Assembly: GCA_027046265.1 (NCBI GenBank)
Contig: JALTZF010000008.1
Coordinates: 1 to 64,000 of the forward strand
Source: Pyrodictiaceae archaeon
GTDB lineage: Archaea; Thermoproteota; Thermoprotei_A; Sulfolobales; Pyrodictiaceae
Direction of reading: 5' to 3'
DNA length: 64,000 bases
Shown here piece by piece: positions 1 through 7,979 of this stretch. The translations under genes and the position numbers were made by a program. How positions within the stretch are numbered: the first letter of the stretch is position 1; each line of letters starts with the position of its first letter. The notes under the pieces were generated by a model that was not told where the DNA came from, did not search any database, and saw only the letters and a list, made by a program, of their open reading frames with translations.

Positions 1-1143
1 CCATAACAGTGGCAGCATATGCTCTTTTACACCAAGCTTGAAGAGTCTTAGCTTAAGTTCATCCCAGTCACGTGCATGAAAAGTAGCCGCTGAAGCCTCA
101 CCCAAAGCAGCTGCTTCAAAAAGATCTAAGACCTCTTCGCCACGAGCTTCTGTTATGCCAGTAAATTGGCCACGTAACCTCAATGCCACGCGCAAGAGTT
201 CTCTATAGTTTATCTCAATACTTCTACTCTCCGACAAACTATGCACTTTACGTATACGTAGACTAAGAAAGTGTGGATGACGAGGCCTAAGCTCGGGGAC
301 ATCTTCGACTACTACAAGCTTCCAATCATGAGGAAGTTTTTCGAGTAGAGCATTTAACAACGTGGTTTTACCAGTTCCCTGAGGCCCTACTATAAATACC
401 ATACCCCTATTAAGTAGTACTTGAAGAAGATAATTAGCCGCTTCACGAGTCAACATGTTAAGATTGATTAAATCCTCAAGACTTAAAGGCTTAGCAGCTT
501 TCTTCCTGATCGACATTACAGATGAGCTAGCTATATTACCATAAACCATTGTAAGACGGTGGCCTTCAAACTCAGCTTCAGCTATAGGAAAAGCTGGATT
601 AATAGCAACACCAGCATAAGATGCTAACGACTGGAGAAATAGCCTAAATTCATACTCTCCAGGAGCCATAATATTTGTGTCAAGATACTCAACAGTCAAG
701 ATACTACGATGAATAATCTTTACAGACTTTCCAGCAATAACAGAAACTTCTTCAACAAGAGGATCAATCATTATAGGATAAAGAAACCCCCACGGACTCA
801 AGAGTTTAATAACATGGTACATGACAACATTCCTATATCTTACTACAGTGTCTACTACACCTAGCTTGCGTGCCATCCCAATAACATATTCCCAATATTT
901 ATCACAACTAACAGATTTATTCACATTAGACTTCACTTTTTCAACAACACTATTAATAACATCTATGAGATCACGAGGAAGACTAGGCTCGATAACATTA
1001 TATTGTGCACTACTTGCATTAACAACATACTTAACAACACCAATATTGTAAACTAGTCTTCTCGGGTTAACCTCAATAAATTCTACATCGTCTCTATTAT
1101 CTCTATCACAATTACTGCTTAGCTGAACTTCACTTACACCCAT
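1..1143 (-). CDS. Type II/IV secretion (pilus assembly) ATPase, VirB11/TadA-like, 3' part missing
   Basis: The minus strand is open from an ATG at 1143 to the left edge (381 codons), so the C-terminus lies outside the window. It encodes a cytosolic hexameric ATPase of the kind that drives pilin assembly or secretion. Visible motifs: Walker A GPQGTGKTT near residue 250, an Asp-box-like VVVEDVPEL near 278, the Walker B region GITEARGEE near 329 and a His-box TFHARDWDEL near 353. The first 240 residues match the usual N-terminal domain only in length and general character. The pilin-like gene just upstream at 1164-1544 on the same strand supports a pilus role over DNA transfer. Family assignment is secure; the exact machine (adhesion pilus, archaellum-like or other) is not. 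Confidence 0.85.
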   Translation of the reverse strand, partial: MGVSEVQLSSNCDRDNRDDVEFIEVNPRRLVYNIGVVKYVVNASSAQYNVIEPSLPRDLIDVINSVVEKVKSNVNKSVSCDKYWEYVIGMARKLGVVDTVVRYRNVVMYHVIKLLSPWGFLYPIMIDPLVEEVSVIAGKSVKIIHRSILTVEYLDTNIMAPGEYEFRLFLQSLASYAGVAINPAFPIAEAEFEGHRLTMVYGNIASSSVMSIRKKAAKPLSLEDLINLNMLTREAANYLLQVLLNRGMVFIVGPQGTGKTTLLNALLEKLPHDWKLVVVEDVPELRPRHPHFLSLRIRKVHSLSESRSIEINYRELLRVALRLRGQFTGITEARGEEVLDLFEAAALGEASAATFHARDWDELKLRLFKLGVKEHMLPLLW

Positions 1144-1163
1144 AGATTATGCACCTAGACAAA

Positions 1164-1544
1164 TTACCTAGAACAAATTATTGGCGGCGATACTAGAACA
1201 TACGTATCACGTGGAACAATATCTCCGTAATTGCCTACTATAGGATCGAGAAACCCATCACCGTCAATGTCATACAAGTAGACCCAATACTTGAAATCAC
1301 CAAGAATCTCCTTTGTCTTGTAAGGCTCCCAACTCTCAGCAACATAACAGAGAGCATGTGTCTCATTGATTTCGACAACAAGTATTGGTCTTACATGACC
1401 CGCCTTGACCCCAGAGTAATATGTATTAATAAGACTAACAATTTTAGGAGCTATAACTATCGATGTTATAAGTAGCACTAGTACAGCATAAAACTCACTT
1501 ATTCCCTTTAATCTCAATGTTACCCTTAGCCTATAAGAAGCCAT
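1164..1544 (-). CDS. Archaeal type IV pilin-like protein with class III signal peptide
   Basis: 126 residues. A short basic leader ending RLKG is followed by ISEFYAVLVLLITSIVIAP, the charge-glycine-hydrophobic layout cut by archaeal prepilin peptidase (PibD/ArlK) between G and I; the hydrophobic helix would form the fibre core after cleavage. The rest is a small extracellular domain with a DIDGDGFLDP loop that looks like an EF-hand/dockerin calcium loop, and two cysteines near the C-terminus region. It lies 20 bases upstream of the pilus ATPase gene and probably shares its transcript. A minor pilin or pseudopilin is as likely as a major one. No dedicated membrane platform (TadC/PilC-like) is visible here; it may lie beyond the left edge. 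Confidence 0.72.
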   Translation of the reverse strand: MASYRLRVTLRLKGISEFYAVLVLLITSIVIAPKIVSLINTYYSGVKAGHVRPILVVEINETHALCYVAESWEPYKTKEILGDFKYWVYLYDIDGDGFLDPIVGNYGDIVPRDTYVLVSPPIICSR

Positions 1545-1664
1545 GAAAAGGGTGCTCGAATAGAGAGAGGACTGTAAGTATTAGCTATAATATCATTAAC
1601 CTATCCATTGTTCAGTGCAATTATACGAACTATACAAGGCCAGAATAAAGAACGACTATTTAGT

Positions 1665-2045
1665 TTATTGTTTAATCTTGTAAAGAGGTTTACCCCTAAC
1701 TGTCACACGCTCCACTATACCAGCTTCAACAAGCTTATGCAATTTTCTCCACACAACAGATTTGCTCAACCCAAGCTTACGTGCAATATCACTAACGCCG
1801 AGAGGCCCTTCACGGTATAGTAAATCTATAATCATTTTATCCCGTTCATCAATACCCCCTTCTTCTACCCGAAACTCTTCAGGGCTAACTGGAGGATCAT
1901 GTATCGTTGTCTCTTGACTCTTAACGCTAACCAATTGTACAATAATAAATGCTATAACAGCTATTAGTGCTATGAAGAGTAGGTAAAACACCATGATGGT
2001 ACCAGTCCTCCAGCAGAACCCACAGCCAGTACATGTTATATACAT
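1665..2045 (-). CDS. Membrane-anchored winged-helix transcriptional regulator with N-terminal CxxCxxC
   Basis: 126 residues: a 17-residue N-terminus with C5-x2-C8-x2-C11, one transmembrane helix at about 18-40, an acidic linker, then a winged-helix DNA-binding domain at 66-126 (DKMIIDLLYREGPLGVSDIARKLGLSKSVVWRKLHKLVEAGIV, recognition helix in the SKSVVWRKL part). An AT-rich box reading gattatatttt on the minus strand lies about 22-25 bases upstream of the ATG at 2045, fitting leaderless transcription from that codon and so retaining the cysteine segment; a second start at residue 18 (1994) would remove it. It lies upstream of the pilin and ATPase on the same strand and may regulate them, by inference from position only. 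Confidence 0.7.
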   Translation of the reverse strand: MYITCTGCGFCWRTGTIMVFYLLFIALIAVIAFIIVQLVSVKSQETTIHDPPVSPEEFRVEEGGIDERDKMIIDLLYREGPLGVSDIARKLGLSKSVVWRKLHKLVEAGIVERVTVRGKPLYKIKQ

Positions 2046-2104
2046 CGTAAAGAATACTAAAAATATAATCTACCAAGGAAGTAGCTACTAAATGGTGCAA
2101 ACTA

Positions 2105-2620
2105 TTGCTTGTAGGAGTACTAAGTGATACTCACGATAATGTCTGGGCTACCCGTAAAGCAGCACAATTTCTCGTAGAGAGAGGAATACGCGTAGTACTA
2201 CACTTAGGTGACGTAGTCGCCCCCTTTACCCTACGTGCATTAGCGGAAGGAGGGATAGAGAAAGCCTACATTGTGTACGGCAATAATTGTGGGGAAAAAC
2301 TCGGACTAAAACGCGTAGCTGAGAAGCTAGGATATGAGATAACAGAGTGGCCTAGAGTCATAGAGATTAATGATAAGCGCATCTTACTACTACACGGAGC
2401 CGGCTCAGCCGAGAATACAAAAGAAATAGTAGATTCATTAGCAGCGTCAAGGAAGTATGATGCAGTCTTGTATGGTCATACACACAAGGTAGATGTGCGA
2501 CGAATAGGAAATACTCTAGTGTTAAATCCCGGCGAAGTTTGTGGATGCTTAACAGGAAAACAGACAATAGCAATTCTCGACACAAAAACACTCACTGTAA
2601 ACATAATAGAGCTACAATAA
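2105..2620 (+). CDS. YfcE/MJ0936-type metallophosphoesterase
   Basis: 171 residues from a TTG start, a normal length for this compact calcineurin-like family of manganese/nickel-dependent phosphodiesterases. Metal-binding motifs appear in order: SDTHDN (residues 7-12), LHLGDVV (32-38), YGNNCG in the GNxD/E position, LLHG near 98, and the C-terminal YGHTHK near 124. In this family the substrate is usually unknown; activity on model phosphodiesters and cyclic nucleotides is typical. It is divergently oriented to the membrane-anchored regulator at 1665-2045 and shares the 60-base AT-rich intergenic region with it. Cytosolic: no signal peptide or membrane helix is seen. Confidence 0.88.
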   Translation: MLVGVLSDTHDNVWATRKAAQFLVERGIRVVLHLGDVVAPFTLRALAEGGIEKAYIVYGNNCGEKLGLKRVAEKLGYEITEWPRVIEINDKRILLLHGAGSAENTKEIVDSLAASRKYDAVLYGHTHKVDVRRIGNTLVLNPGEVCGCLTGKQTIAILDTKTLTVNIIELQ

Positions 2621-2844
2621 AGAAAGTTAGGAAGAGTCAACACACGAAAAATGCTTGCCTATCTACAAACTTTCTTTGGTCTAACTTATAAACAACATGT
2701 AGTGAATTTTAATGTATTTTAGCAAGAAATATGAAGCTCTAGAAACTCTTCAAGCATCAAGCTCAACACCCTAGTGAAATAATAGCACAAAATCTATTTT
2801 CTCCCATCTTCATGTTAGAATAAAACTAGCAAGGAGGGAGTCTT

Positions 2845-3657
2845 GTGGCTAAGAAGAAACACTATAAAAGTAATAGTAGAGGATTGAGGCTAAATAAAAG
2901 ACGTAAACTATTGCTTGTAGGAGTAGCTGCAATAGTACTAGTTGCAACGAGTCTCATCTTATTCGTTCACAACAACGAGTCATCATCTACAGGCTTGTGC
3001 CCACGTGGAAGAGCACTAGTAGCCGATGGATTAAGCACAGATTTTCCTAATCCCGAACTCGACAAATTTATTATCAACACGCTAAGAAAGGCAGGATACA
3101 AAGTTGACTACTTTAACGGTACAAATGTAAACTTAGAACTTTTTAGTAAGCTAAGCAACTACGATGTCATAATATTAAGGGTACATGGTGGTAAAGCTGT
3201 CTACGAGCATAACAACAAGAGAGACGTCATTGTTGGATTGTTTACAGGAGTACCCTGGAGTGATGAGTATAAAAACCTAATGAGCAAATGGCTCGTCACT
3301 AGAGCAACCCCCTACGCATTACCAGAAAAGGAGTATCTTGCTGTTCTACCAAAATTCTTCGAAGAAAGACTCGAGAAAAACTTCTGCAACGGCTCAGTAA
3401 TAGTTGTAGGAAGCTGCTATACTCTCCTTGCACCAGACCTCGTGGTTGCCCTCGGCAAGAGGGGTTTAACAAGGTTCATAGGCTGGACAGGAGCTGCAAG
3501 CGTAGAGGAAGTAGACAAGATGCTCTACATGCTTATAGACCTAGTATTCAATAAGGGCTACACATGGTCACAAGCAGTTAACGAAGTAAGAAGAGCTCTT
3601 CAACTACCAAACGAGTTCAACAGTACAGTACAAGAAATAGTCATAAAGAGAAAATAA
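2845..3657 (+). CDS. Membrane-anchored caspase-fold (clan CD, gingipain/CHAT-like) protein of unknown function
   Basis: 270 residues from a GTG with a strong ribosome binding site AAGGAGGG at 2831-2838. A lysine/arginine-rich N-terminus and one helix (about 21-41) anchor it with the bulk outside. The outer domain alternates beta strands and helices, has a His-Gly after a strand (DVIILRVHGG, H114) and a Cys after a later strand (VIVVGSCYT, C191), followed by RFIGWTGAAS and a helix ending in a KGYTWSQAVNEVRRAL type segment. That order, His-Gly, then Ser-Cys, then a G-rich strand and an amphipathic Av..vR helix, is the layout of clan CD cysteine peptidases. I recognise no named family. A non-peptidase member of the fold is possible. 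Confidence 0.6.
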   Translation: MAKKKHYKSNSRGLRLNKRRKLLLVGVAAIVLVATSLILFVHNNESSSTGLCPRGRALVADGLSTDFPNPELDKFIINTLRKAGYKVDYFNGTNVNLELFSKLSNYDVIILRVHGGKAVYEHNNKRDVIVGLFTGVPWSDEYKNLMSKWLVTRATPYALPEKEYLAVLPKFFEERLEKNFCNGSVIVVGSCYTLLAPDLVVALGKRGLTRFIGWTGAASVEEVDKMLYMLIDLVFNKGYTWSQAVNEVRRALQLPNEFNSTVQEIVIKRK

Positions 3658-3680
3658 CACAATAACACATATAGAGCCTC

Positions 3681-4742
3681 CTACTTTGAGCTGGAGAGGT
3701 CGAGATAAGCCTTAGCCCTACTCCACCTAGACACACCAAGAACACTCTTAAGCTTCAAAACAGTAAGGAGGCCTCTCTCACGCAAGTTAATAATACGCCG
3801 CGCAGTCTTAGGCCCTATACCTGGCACCCTCACAAGCTCACTCAGAGAAGCATTCCATGGATTTACAGGAAACCACTCAGGATGACTCCTAGCCAAAAAC
3901 TCTTTAACGCTCACTCCAAGCCTAGGCATAAAACCATCATCATCTAGCACAGCCTCTAGCTCCTTAACTCTAAACCCATACTGTGAAATAAGGCTCCAAA
4001 CCTCATACAGCTGCCTACTTCTCCAAACAGGAGTTGGAGGAACACGTTTAGCTAGAGGAGTACCCTCAACTGGGGTATAAGGACTAAAATGCACTATTCC
4101 TACACCCACATCACTAAGCTTCTCAAGCAGCAACATGATATCCCTATCAGACTCACCAGCAGCACCAACAACTAGCTGTGTATCAACACGACGCCTATAC
4201 GGCGAAACAAGGCTTGCAGCATAACTCAACTTACTATACAAGTCAATGCTCCAACTCCCCTTACTAGGTGCAATCTCTGAAAAGAACTGAGGACCGGGAG
4301 CCTCAAGATTAACACCAACACGGTCAGCAACCCTGGCAGCTTCACGAACAAGTCTACTAGGTGTACCAGGCATCAAACGAAGATGAATATAACCCCTGTA
4401 GCCATACTTCTCACGCAAAACCCTAGCAACAAACACTAATTCTTCAACAACACTCTCTGGGTCACCATAAAGACCACTACTAAGAAACAAGCCACGAACA
4501 ACTCCTCCACGATACAACTCTAAGAAAACACGAACAAGCTTATCAACGCTCCACTTCTCGCGTGGATATCTACAATGCCTCGAAAATGGACAGTACAAGC
4601 AATCCATCTTACAGCCACTACTTAGCAGCGTCTTGAATATAGGCCCACCAGTGCTACGATATACTGGAGCTTCAACTCTCTCATACTTCTCAGCAGCCCT
4701 AACAAGCACACTTATACTACGCCACTTCTCATCCCTAACCAC
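3681..4742 (-). CDS. Radical SAM protein with C-terminal helix-hairpin-helix, putative DNA modification/repair type
   Basis: 353 residues from GTG. The radical SAM cluster motif is C44-KMD-C48-LY-C51, followed by a TIM-barrel-like region with LFLSSGLYGDPE and GVNLEAPGPQ segments. The C-terminus (about 300-350) carries a helix-hairpin-helix unit (LVRVPGIGPKTARRIINLRERG) of the kind that binds DNA backbone. This combination matches the family called putative DNA modification/repair radical SAM protein (TIGR03916), which in bacteria is often paired with a uracil-DNA-glycosylase-like gene; no such partner is seen here. The reaction is unknown. It is divergent from the glycosyltransferase at 4924. 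Confidence 0.82.
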   Translation of the reverse strand: MVRDEKWRSISVLVRAAEKYERVEAPVYRSTGGPIFKTLLSSGCKMDCLYCPFSRHCRYPREKWSVDKLVRVFLELYRGGVVRGLFLSSGLYGDPESVVEELVFVARVLREKYGYRGYIHLRLMPGTPSRLVREAARVADRVGVNLEAPGPQFFSEIAPSKGSWSIDLYSKLSYAASLVSPYRRRVDTQLVVGAAGESDRDIMLLLEKLSDVGVGIVHFSPYTPVEGTPLAKRVPPTPVWRSRQLYEVWSLISQYGFRVKELEAVLDDDGFMPRLGVSVKEFLARSHPEWFPVNPWNASLSELVRVPGIGPKTARRIINLRERGLLTVLKLKSVLGVSRWSRAKAYLDLSSSK

Positions 4743-4923
4743 GGAACATCACTCTATCTGCTATAGGGACTCCAACACATTTCGTTGCCGGGTACTACCG
4801 AATCAACCTAACTATCTTCAACAAATAGGCGTGAGTGTAGAGGTAGATAATACACAAGGTAGAGATGCATCATTTAGACATTATAGTGTAGGTTCAGCAA
4901 AAGAGATTGGATGGGATGGTGTT

Positions 4924-5898
4924 GTGCGAATACTAATTGTTGCAGGCTACGGTGGCCATACGGGTTACGCGCTAGCACTAGCGCATGAGTTGAAGAATGC
5001 TGGCGCTGATCTAGACATAGTTGTCCCCATAACCTACAAATGGGTTGCAGCACGCTTCAATAAACTAGGCAGAATACTTTATTTAACACTGCCACGTAAG
5101 CCTGGAGAACCACTATACAGAACAGTTACACGCTGGCCTAAATCATTCCTTGAAGCTACACATTTAATACGCGGTAAATACGATGCAGTAATTGCGACGG
5201 GGTCAAACTTCTCAATACCGCCAGCACTACTACAAAAACTATTCAAGAAACCTATCTACACACTCGAGGCGATCGACAGAATTACAAGTCCGTCAAGAGC
5301 TGTGAAGATTCTTTACAAACTCAAAGCTACGACTTTTTTGCACTGGGAAGAGCAGAAAAAGTCCTATCCAAATGGAGTACTTGTAGGCCCAATATTCGAG
5401 CCAAGAATTTATGAAGTAAAGGATGAAGGCTACATACTAGTCACAACAGGAACCTGGGGCTTACCACAACTATATACAGCGCTGAGCAAGATAGGAGTGG
5501 ACAACACTGTTATACAGTCAGGGGATATTGATCCTAAGAAAGTAAGGAAACTTAACAGTAAATGGACAGTATTCAGATATACACGCGATATACACAGGTG
5601 GATAGCTAGAGCCACAATAGTCATAACACATTTCCCAGGCTCTACAGCGGCAACTGCAAGACTAGCCTATGGAAAACCTGTAGTTATGGTCTACTCTACG
5701 AGACATAAACACTTAGCCCCACCTATTGACGGTAGAATACTCGCAAGGAAGCTCAATGCTATATTCCTAGAAAGTATCACTCCAGAGAATCTTGCCCAAG
5801 CACTTGACAAAGCTAAACAGATGCCTACTCCTAACTATTCTAATGGCTCGAAAAGAGCTGTCGCATACATATTGAGAAAAGCTGCTAGCCATAAATAA
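4924..5898 (+). CDS. Fused ALG14-ALG13-like UDP-GlcNAc glycosyltransferase
   Basis: 324 residues from a GTG at 4924. A longer reading from 4633 is open but overlaps the divergent radical SAM gene and adds 97 residues without domain character, so I reject it. The N-terminal half starts VRILIVAGYGGHTGYALALAHEL, the GGHT nucleotide-sugar transferase signature of the membrane-associated ALG14 subunit; the C-terminal half has YILVTTGTWGLPQL and HFPGSTAATARLAYGKPVVMV, the ALG13 catalytic subunit pattern. In eukaryotes these are two proteins adding the second GlcNAc to the dolichol-linked glycan. Here one chain would do both, presumably in lipid-linked glycan assembly for N-glycosylation of surface proteins. 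The sugar is not readable from sequence. Confidence 0.72.
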   Translation: MRILIVAGYGGHTGYALALAHELKNAGADLDIVVPITYKWVAARFNKLGRILYLTLPRKPGEPLYRTVTRWPKSFLEATHLIRGKYDAVIATGSNFSIPPALLQKLFKKPIYTLEAIDRITSPSRAVKILYKLKATTFLHWEEQKKSYPNGVLVGPIFEPRIYEVKDEGYILVTTGTWGLPQLYTALSKIGVDNTVIQSGDIDPKKVRKLNSKWTVFRYTRDIHRWIARATIVITHFPGSTAATARLAYGKPVVMVYSTRHKHLAPPIDGRILARKLNAIFLESITPENLAQALDKAKQMPTPNYSNGSKRAVAYILRKAASHK

Positions 5899-6122
5899 AA
5901 ACAAGCTAATGATATACACATACTTGCTTGATATGCCTACTTTATTGGCCATAACAAATGACTTATATGAGGGGGCACTCTTCTTAATACCTTACTCCTT
6001 GTGTCAGATACTATACTCTTTTCAAACATTTCAATTAGAGATGCCATAATTGCTCACCCAGCTATATCTGTTCTGTAGTAATTATAGTATTATAAGTCTT
6101 CCTCTTACATAATGTAGTCCCA

Positions 6123-6344
6123 CTAATCAAGCCATTGAAGTAGAACAGTAAGTGTAGGACATGAGAATAAACTGGAAAAGCAGTGGGACACATAAATAAG
6201 ATAGGCAGTATAACAATAGAGTAAAGGTAATAAAGTAATATTAAGACTAACGGCTAAGATAAATACACCACAAATTAGTAAGAAATAGGAAATAAGGAGC
6301 AGAACCAAAGGCACGGCAATACTCCTAGTATTATGAGAGTTCAT
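6123..6344 (-). CDS. Small hydrophobic membrane protein (uncertain)
   Basis: 73 residues with a long hydrophobic stretch near residues 9-50 and no recognised family. Its ATG overlaps the end of the small membrane protein gene at 6331-6558 by 14 bases, the only real support for it being translated as a coupled second gene. Serine, cysteine and tyrosine content is high, and a chance reading frame in AT-rich DNA cannot be excluded. Confidence 0.35.
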   Translation of the reverse strand: MNSHNTRSIAVPLVLLLISYFLLICGVFILAVSLNITLLPLLYCYTAYLIYVSHCFSSLFSCPTLTVLLQWLD

Positions 6345-6558
6345 TCTTTATAGCCTCTACAAGGTACTTAATAGTAGCAGCTAAGAGTCCCAGGGCAGCT
6401 ATAGCATAACCTACAACAGCTAATGGCACTCCAATAAGCCATGCACCTTTTTCAACAAGGATTATGCCTAGAACTATTAAAGCAATACCAATTATAGCCC
6501 ATACAATACTCATTAAAACTATGCGGAATGCATAAGAGAAGGCACTACCCCAATCCAC
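6331..6558 (-). CDS. Small two-helix membrane protein
   Basis: 75 residues. Two hydrophobic helices (about 10-34 and 41-63) rich in Ile, Ala, Gly and Leu are joined by a short polar turn EKGAWLIG, and the tail VEAIKNELS is charged. The amino-acid balance is that of a true membrane protein rather than a shadow frame. No family recognised. It is on the same strand as the APS kinase at 6630 but downstream of it, with a 71-base gap, so it could be the distal gene of that transcript; a role in sulfate handling would be speculation. Confidence 0.55.
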   Translation of the reverse strand: MDWGSAFSYAFRIVLMSIVWAIIGIALIVLGIILVEKGAWLIGVPLAVVGYAIAALGLLAATIKYLVEAIKNELS

Positions 6559-6629
6559 GATATAACACCAATAGGAGGATAATGCAATGGCATGCTTATA
6601 AACTTACGATAGAGTGCTAGCTAGCACGA

Positions 6630-7184
6630 CTATCCACCATGCCTCCTTTCAATTACATTAAGTATTAAGTCTATGAGCTTTGAAGCATTCTCTTCAGCAG
6701 TATTCTTAACAGTGTCAAGAACCAATGCAGGATTTTCTGGCGGCTCGTAGGGGTCACTTACTCCAGTAAAGTGCTTTATCTCTCCACGCAATGCTTTCTT
6801 GTATAAGCCTTTTGGATCTCTCTTTATACATTCTTCAAGTGGCGCATACACGTAGACTTCTATGAATGGAACCTCTTCCTCTACAATCTCTCTAATTTCC
6901 CTCCTAACATCACGGTATGGTGAAACGAAACTGCAGAGCACTATTACGCCATTTCTTGCAAGAAGCCTCGCTATCCAAGCTACTCTATGCAGATGTCTGC
7001 GGCGCTCCTCTCGTGTAAAGCCAGCATCAGGGTTTATCGTCTTACGTACCCAATCACCATCCAGGACCTCTACTTTATAACCAATTGACCTTAGTTTGTC
7101 TGCTACAATATTGGCTATTGTTGTCTTACCAGAAGCTGGGAGGCCAGTAAGCCAGACAACTACGCCTCTCTCCAGGCACTTCAT
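6630..7184 (-). CDS. cysC: Adenylylsulfate (APS) kinase
   Basis: 184 residues from the ATG at 7184, preferred over the GTG at 7199 because a GGTGG ribosome binding site lies 8 bases upstream of it. It phosphorylates adenylylsulfate at the 3' position to give PAPS, the universal sulfate donor. Visible: Walker A GLPASGKTT, the LDGDWVRKTINPDAGFTREERRRHLHRVAW block that binds APS, FVSPYRDVRREIRE, and the KGLYKKALRGEIKHFTGVSDPYEPPENPALVLDT segment, all diagnostic of CysC. The TauE-like permease gene lies 36 bases upstream on the same strand. Sat is encoded divergently at 8384, so activation and phosphorylation flank a shared promoter region. Confidence 0.93.
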   Translation of the reverse strand: MKCLERGVVVWLTGLPASGKTTIANIVADKLRSIGYKVEVLDGDWVRKTINPDAGFTREERRRHLHRVAWIARLLARNGVIVLCSFVSPYRDVRREIREIVEEEVPFIEVYVYAPLEECIKRDPKGLYKKALRGEIKHFTGVSDPYEPPENPALVLDTVKNTAEENASKLIDLILNVIERRHGG

Positions 7185-7220
7185 GCTTGTGCCACCCACC
7201 AGGCTCTGTGTATAGGGAGG

Positions 7221-7979
7221 CTATTTTATGAAGAACTGTACGAGCTTCCACAAAACTGTTACCAGGGCAGAAACAGCTAGCACCACCGTGGTTGTATGTG
7301 TACTTGTTCTTTTCAAGAGTAAAGCTGCAATGGGCGTTGATAATATTGCTCCTAGGACTAAGCATAAAGCAAGAACTACATCTGTATAACCGAGAGAAGC
7401 ATATAGGATGCCTATAAGTATGAATGATGGAAGTTTAGTCAGCGAATTAAAAGCAACAGCAGCTCTTGTGTTAACACCCAAAGCTTTTTGCGCTTTAACC
7501 ATGAAGAAGCTATAGCCACCACCAATAACAGCCTTGTAAACACCAGCAATAGAAGCGTAGACAGCGGCAACCCATCCATAATGCGCCATGCTATCCCTCC
7601 TTGTATTTATACTTGAGAGAGAAAGAACAGCTAGTATCGCGAGTAAGAGAATGTACACGAGTTGTGCACTACCACTGCTAGCTCTCGAAAATAACACCAC
7701 TACCACACTTGACGAAGCAGTAGCTAGAGCAGAAAGAAACAGCAACGCCTTCAGATTATTCTTGTCCACTTCAACATTACCTGTTCGGCTATGAGAAATA
7801 AATGCAAATGGGCTCGAAACTACTTGTGCTACTGATGTCGCAAAAGCAACGACTCTGGGGTCGTAGCCTAGCGCTCCTACAAGCATAATACTTGCTGCAA
7901 GCCCAAAACCTACAGCATAAGCATAATCTAACACGCCTGCAACTAACCCTACAAAAAGTAATACAATCACATCATGCAT
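7221..7979 (-). CDS. TauE/SafE-family (former DUF81) membrane permease
   Basis: 252 residues with seven to eight hydrophobic helices and the internal two-fold arrangement of TauE/SafE transporters: the N-terminal half contains GLVAGVLDYAYAVGFGLAAS and the second half GVYKAVIGGGYSFFMVKAQKALGVNTRAAVAFNS. Characterised relatives move sulfite, sulfonates or sulfoacetate across the membrane, mostly as exporters. Placed first in a two-gene unit with APS kinase and back-to-back with the sat operon, it most likely carries sulfate or sulfite for the sulfonucleotide pathway. Direction and substrate are inferences. The ATG at 7979 faces the shared AT-rich promoter region. Confidence 0.82.
   Translation of the reverse strand: MHDVIVLLFVGLVAGVLDYAYAVGFGLAASIMLVGALGYDPRVVAFATSVAQVVSSPFAFISHSRTGNVEVDKNNLKALLFLSALATASSSVVVVLFSRASSGSAQLVYILLLAILAVLSLSSINTRRDSMAHYGWVAAVYASIAGVYKAVIGGGYSFFMVKAQKALGVNTRAAVAFNSLTKLPSFILIGILYASLGYTDVVLALCLVLGAILSTPIAALLLKRTSTHTTTVVLAVSALVTVLWKLVQFFIK

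Noticed and set aside
821-1051. Plus-strand frame of 76 codons opposite the pilus ATPase
   Set aside because: It is the antisense of a clear ATPase coding sequence and shows no protein-like features.
4633-4923. N-terminal extension of the ALG14-ALG13 fusion back to 4633
   Set aside because: It overlaps the coding strand of the divergent radical SAM gene and lacks domain character; the family N-terminus begins at the GTG 4924.
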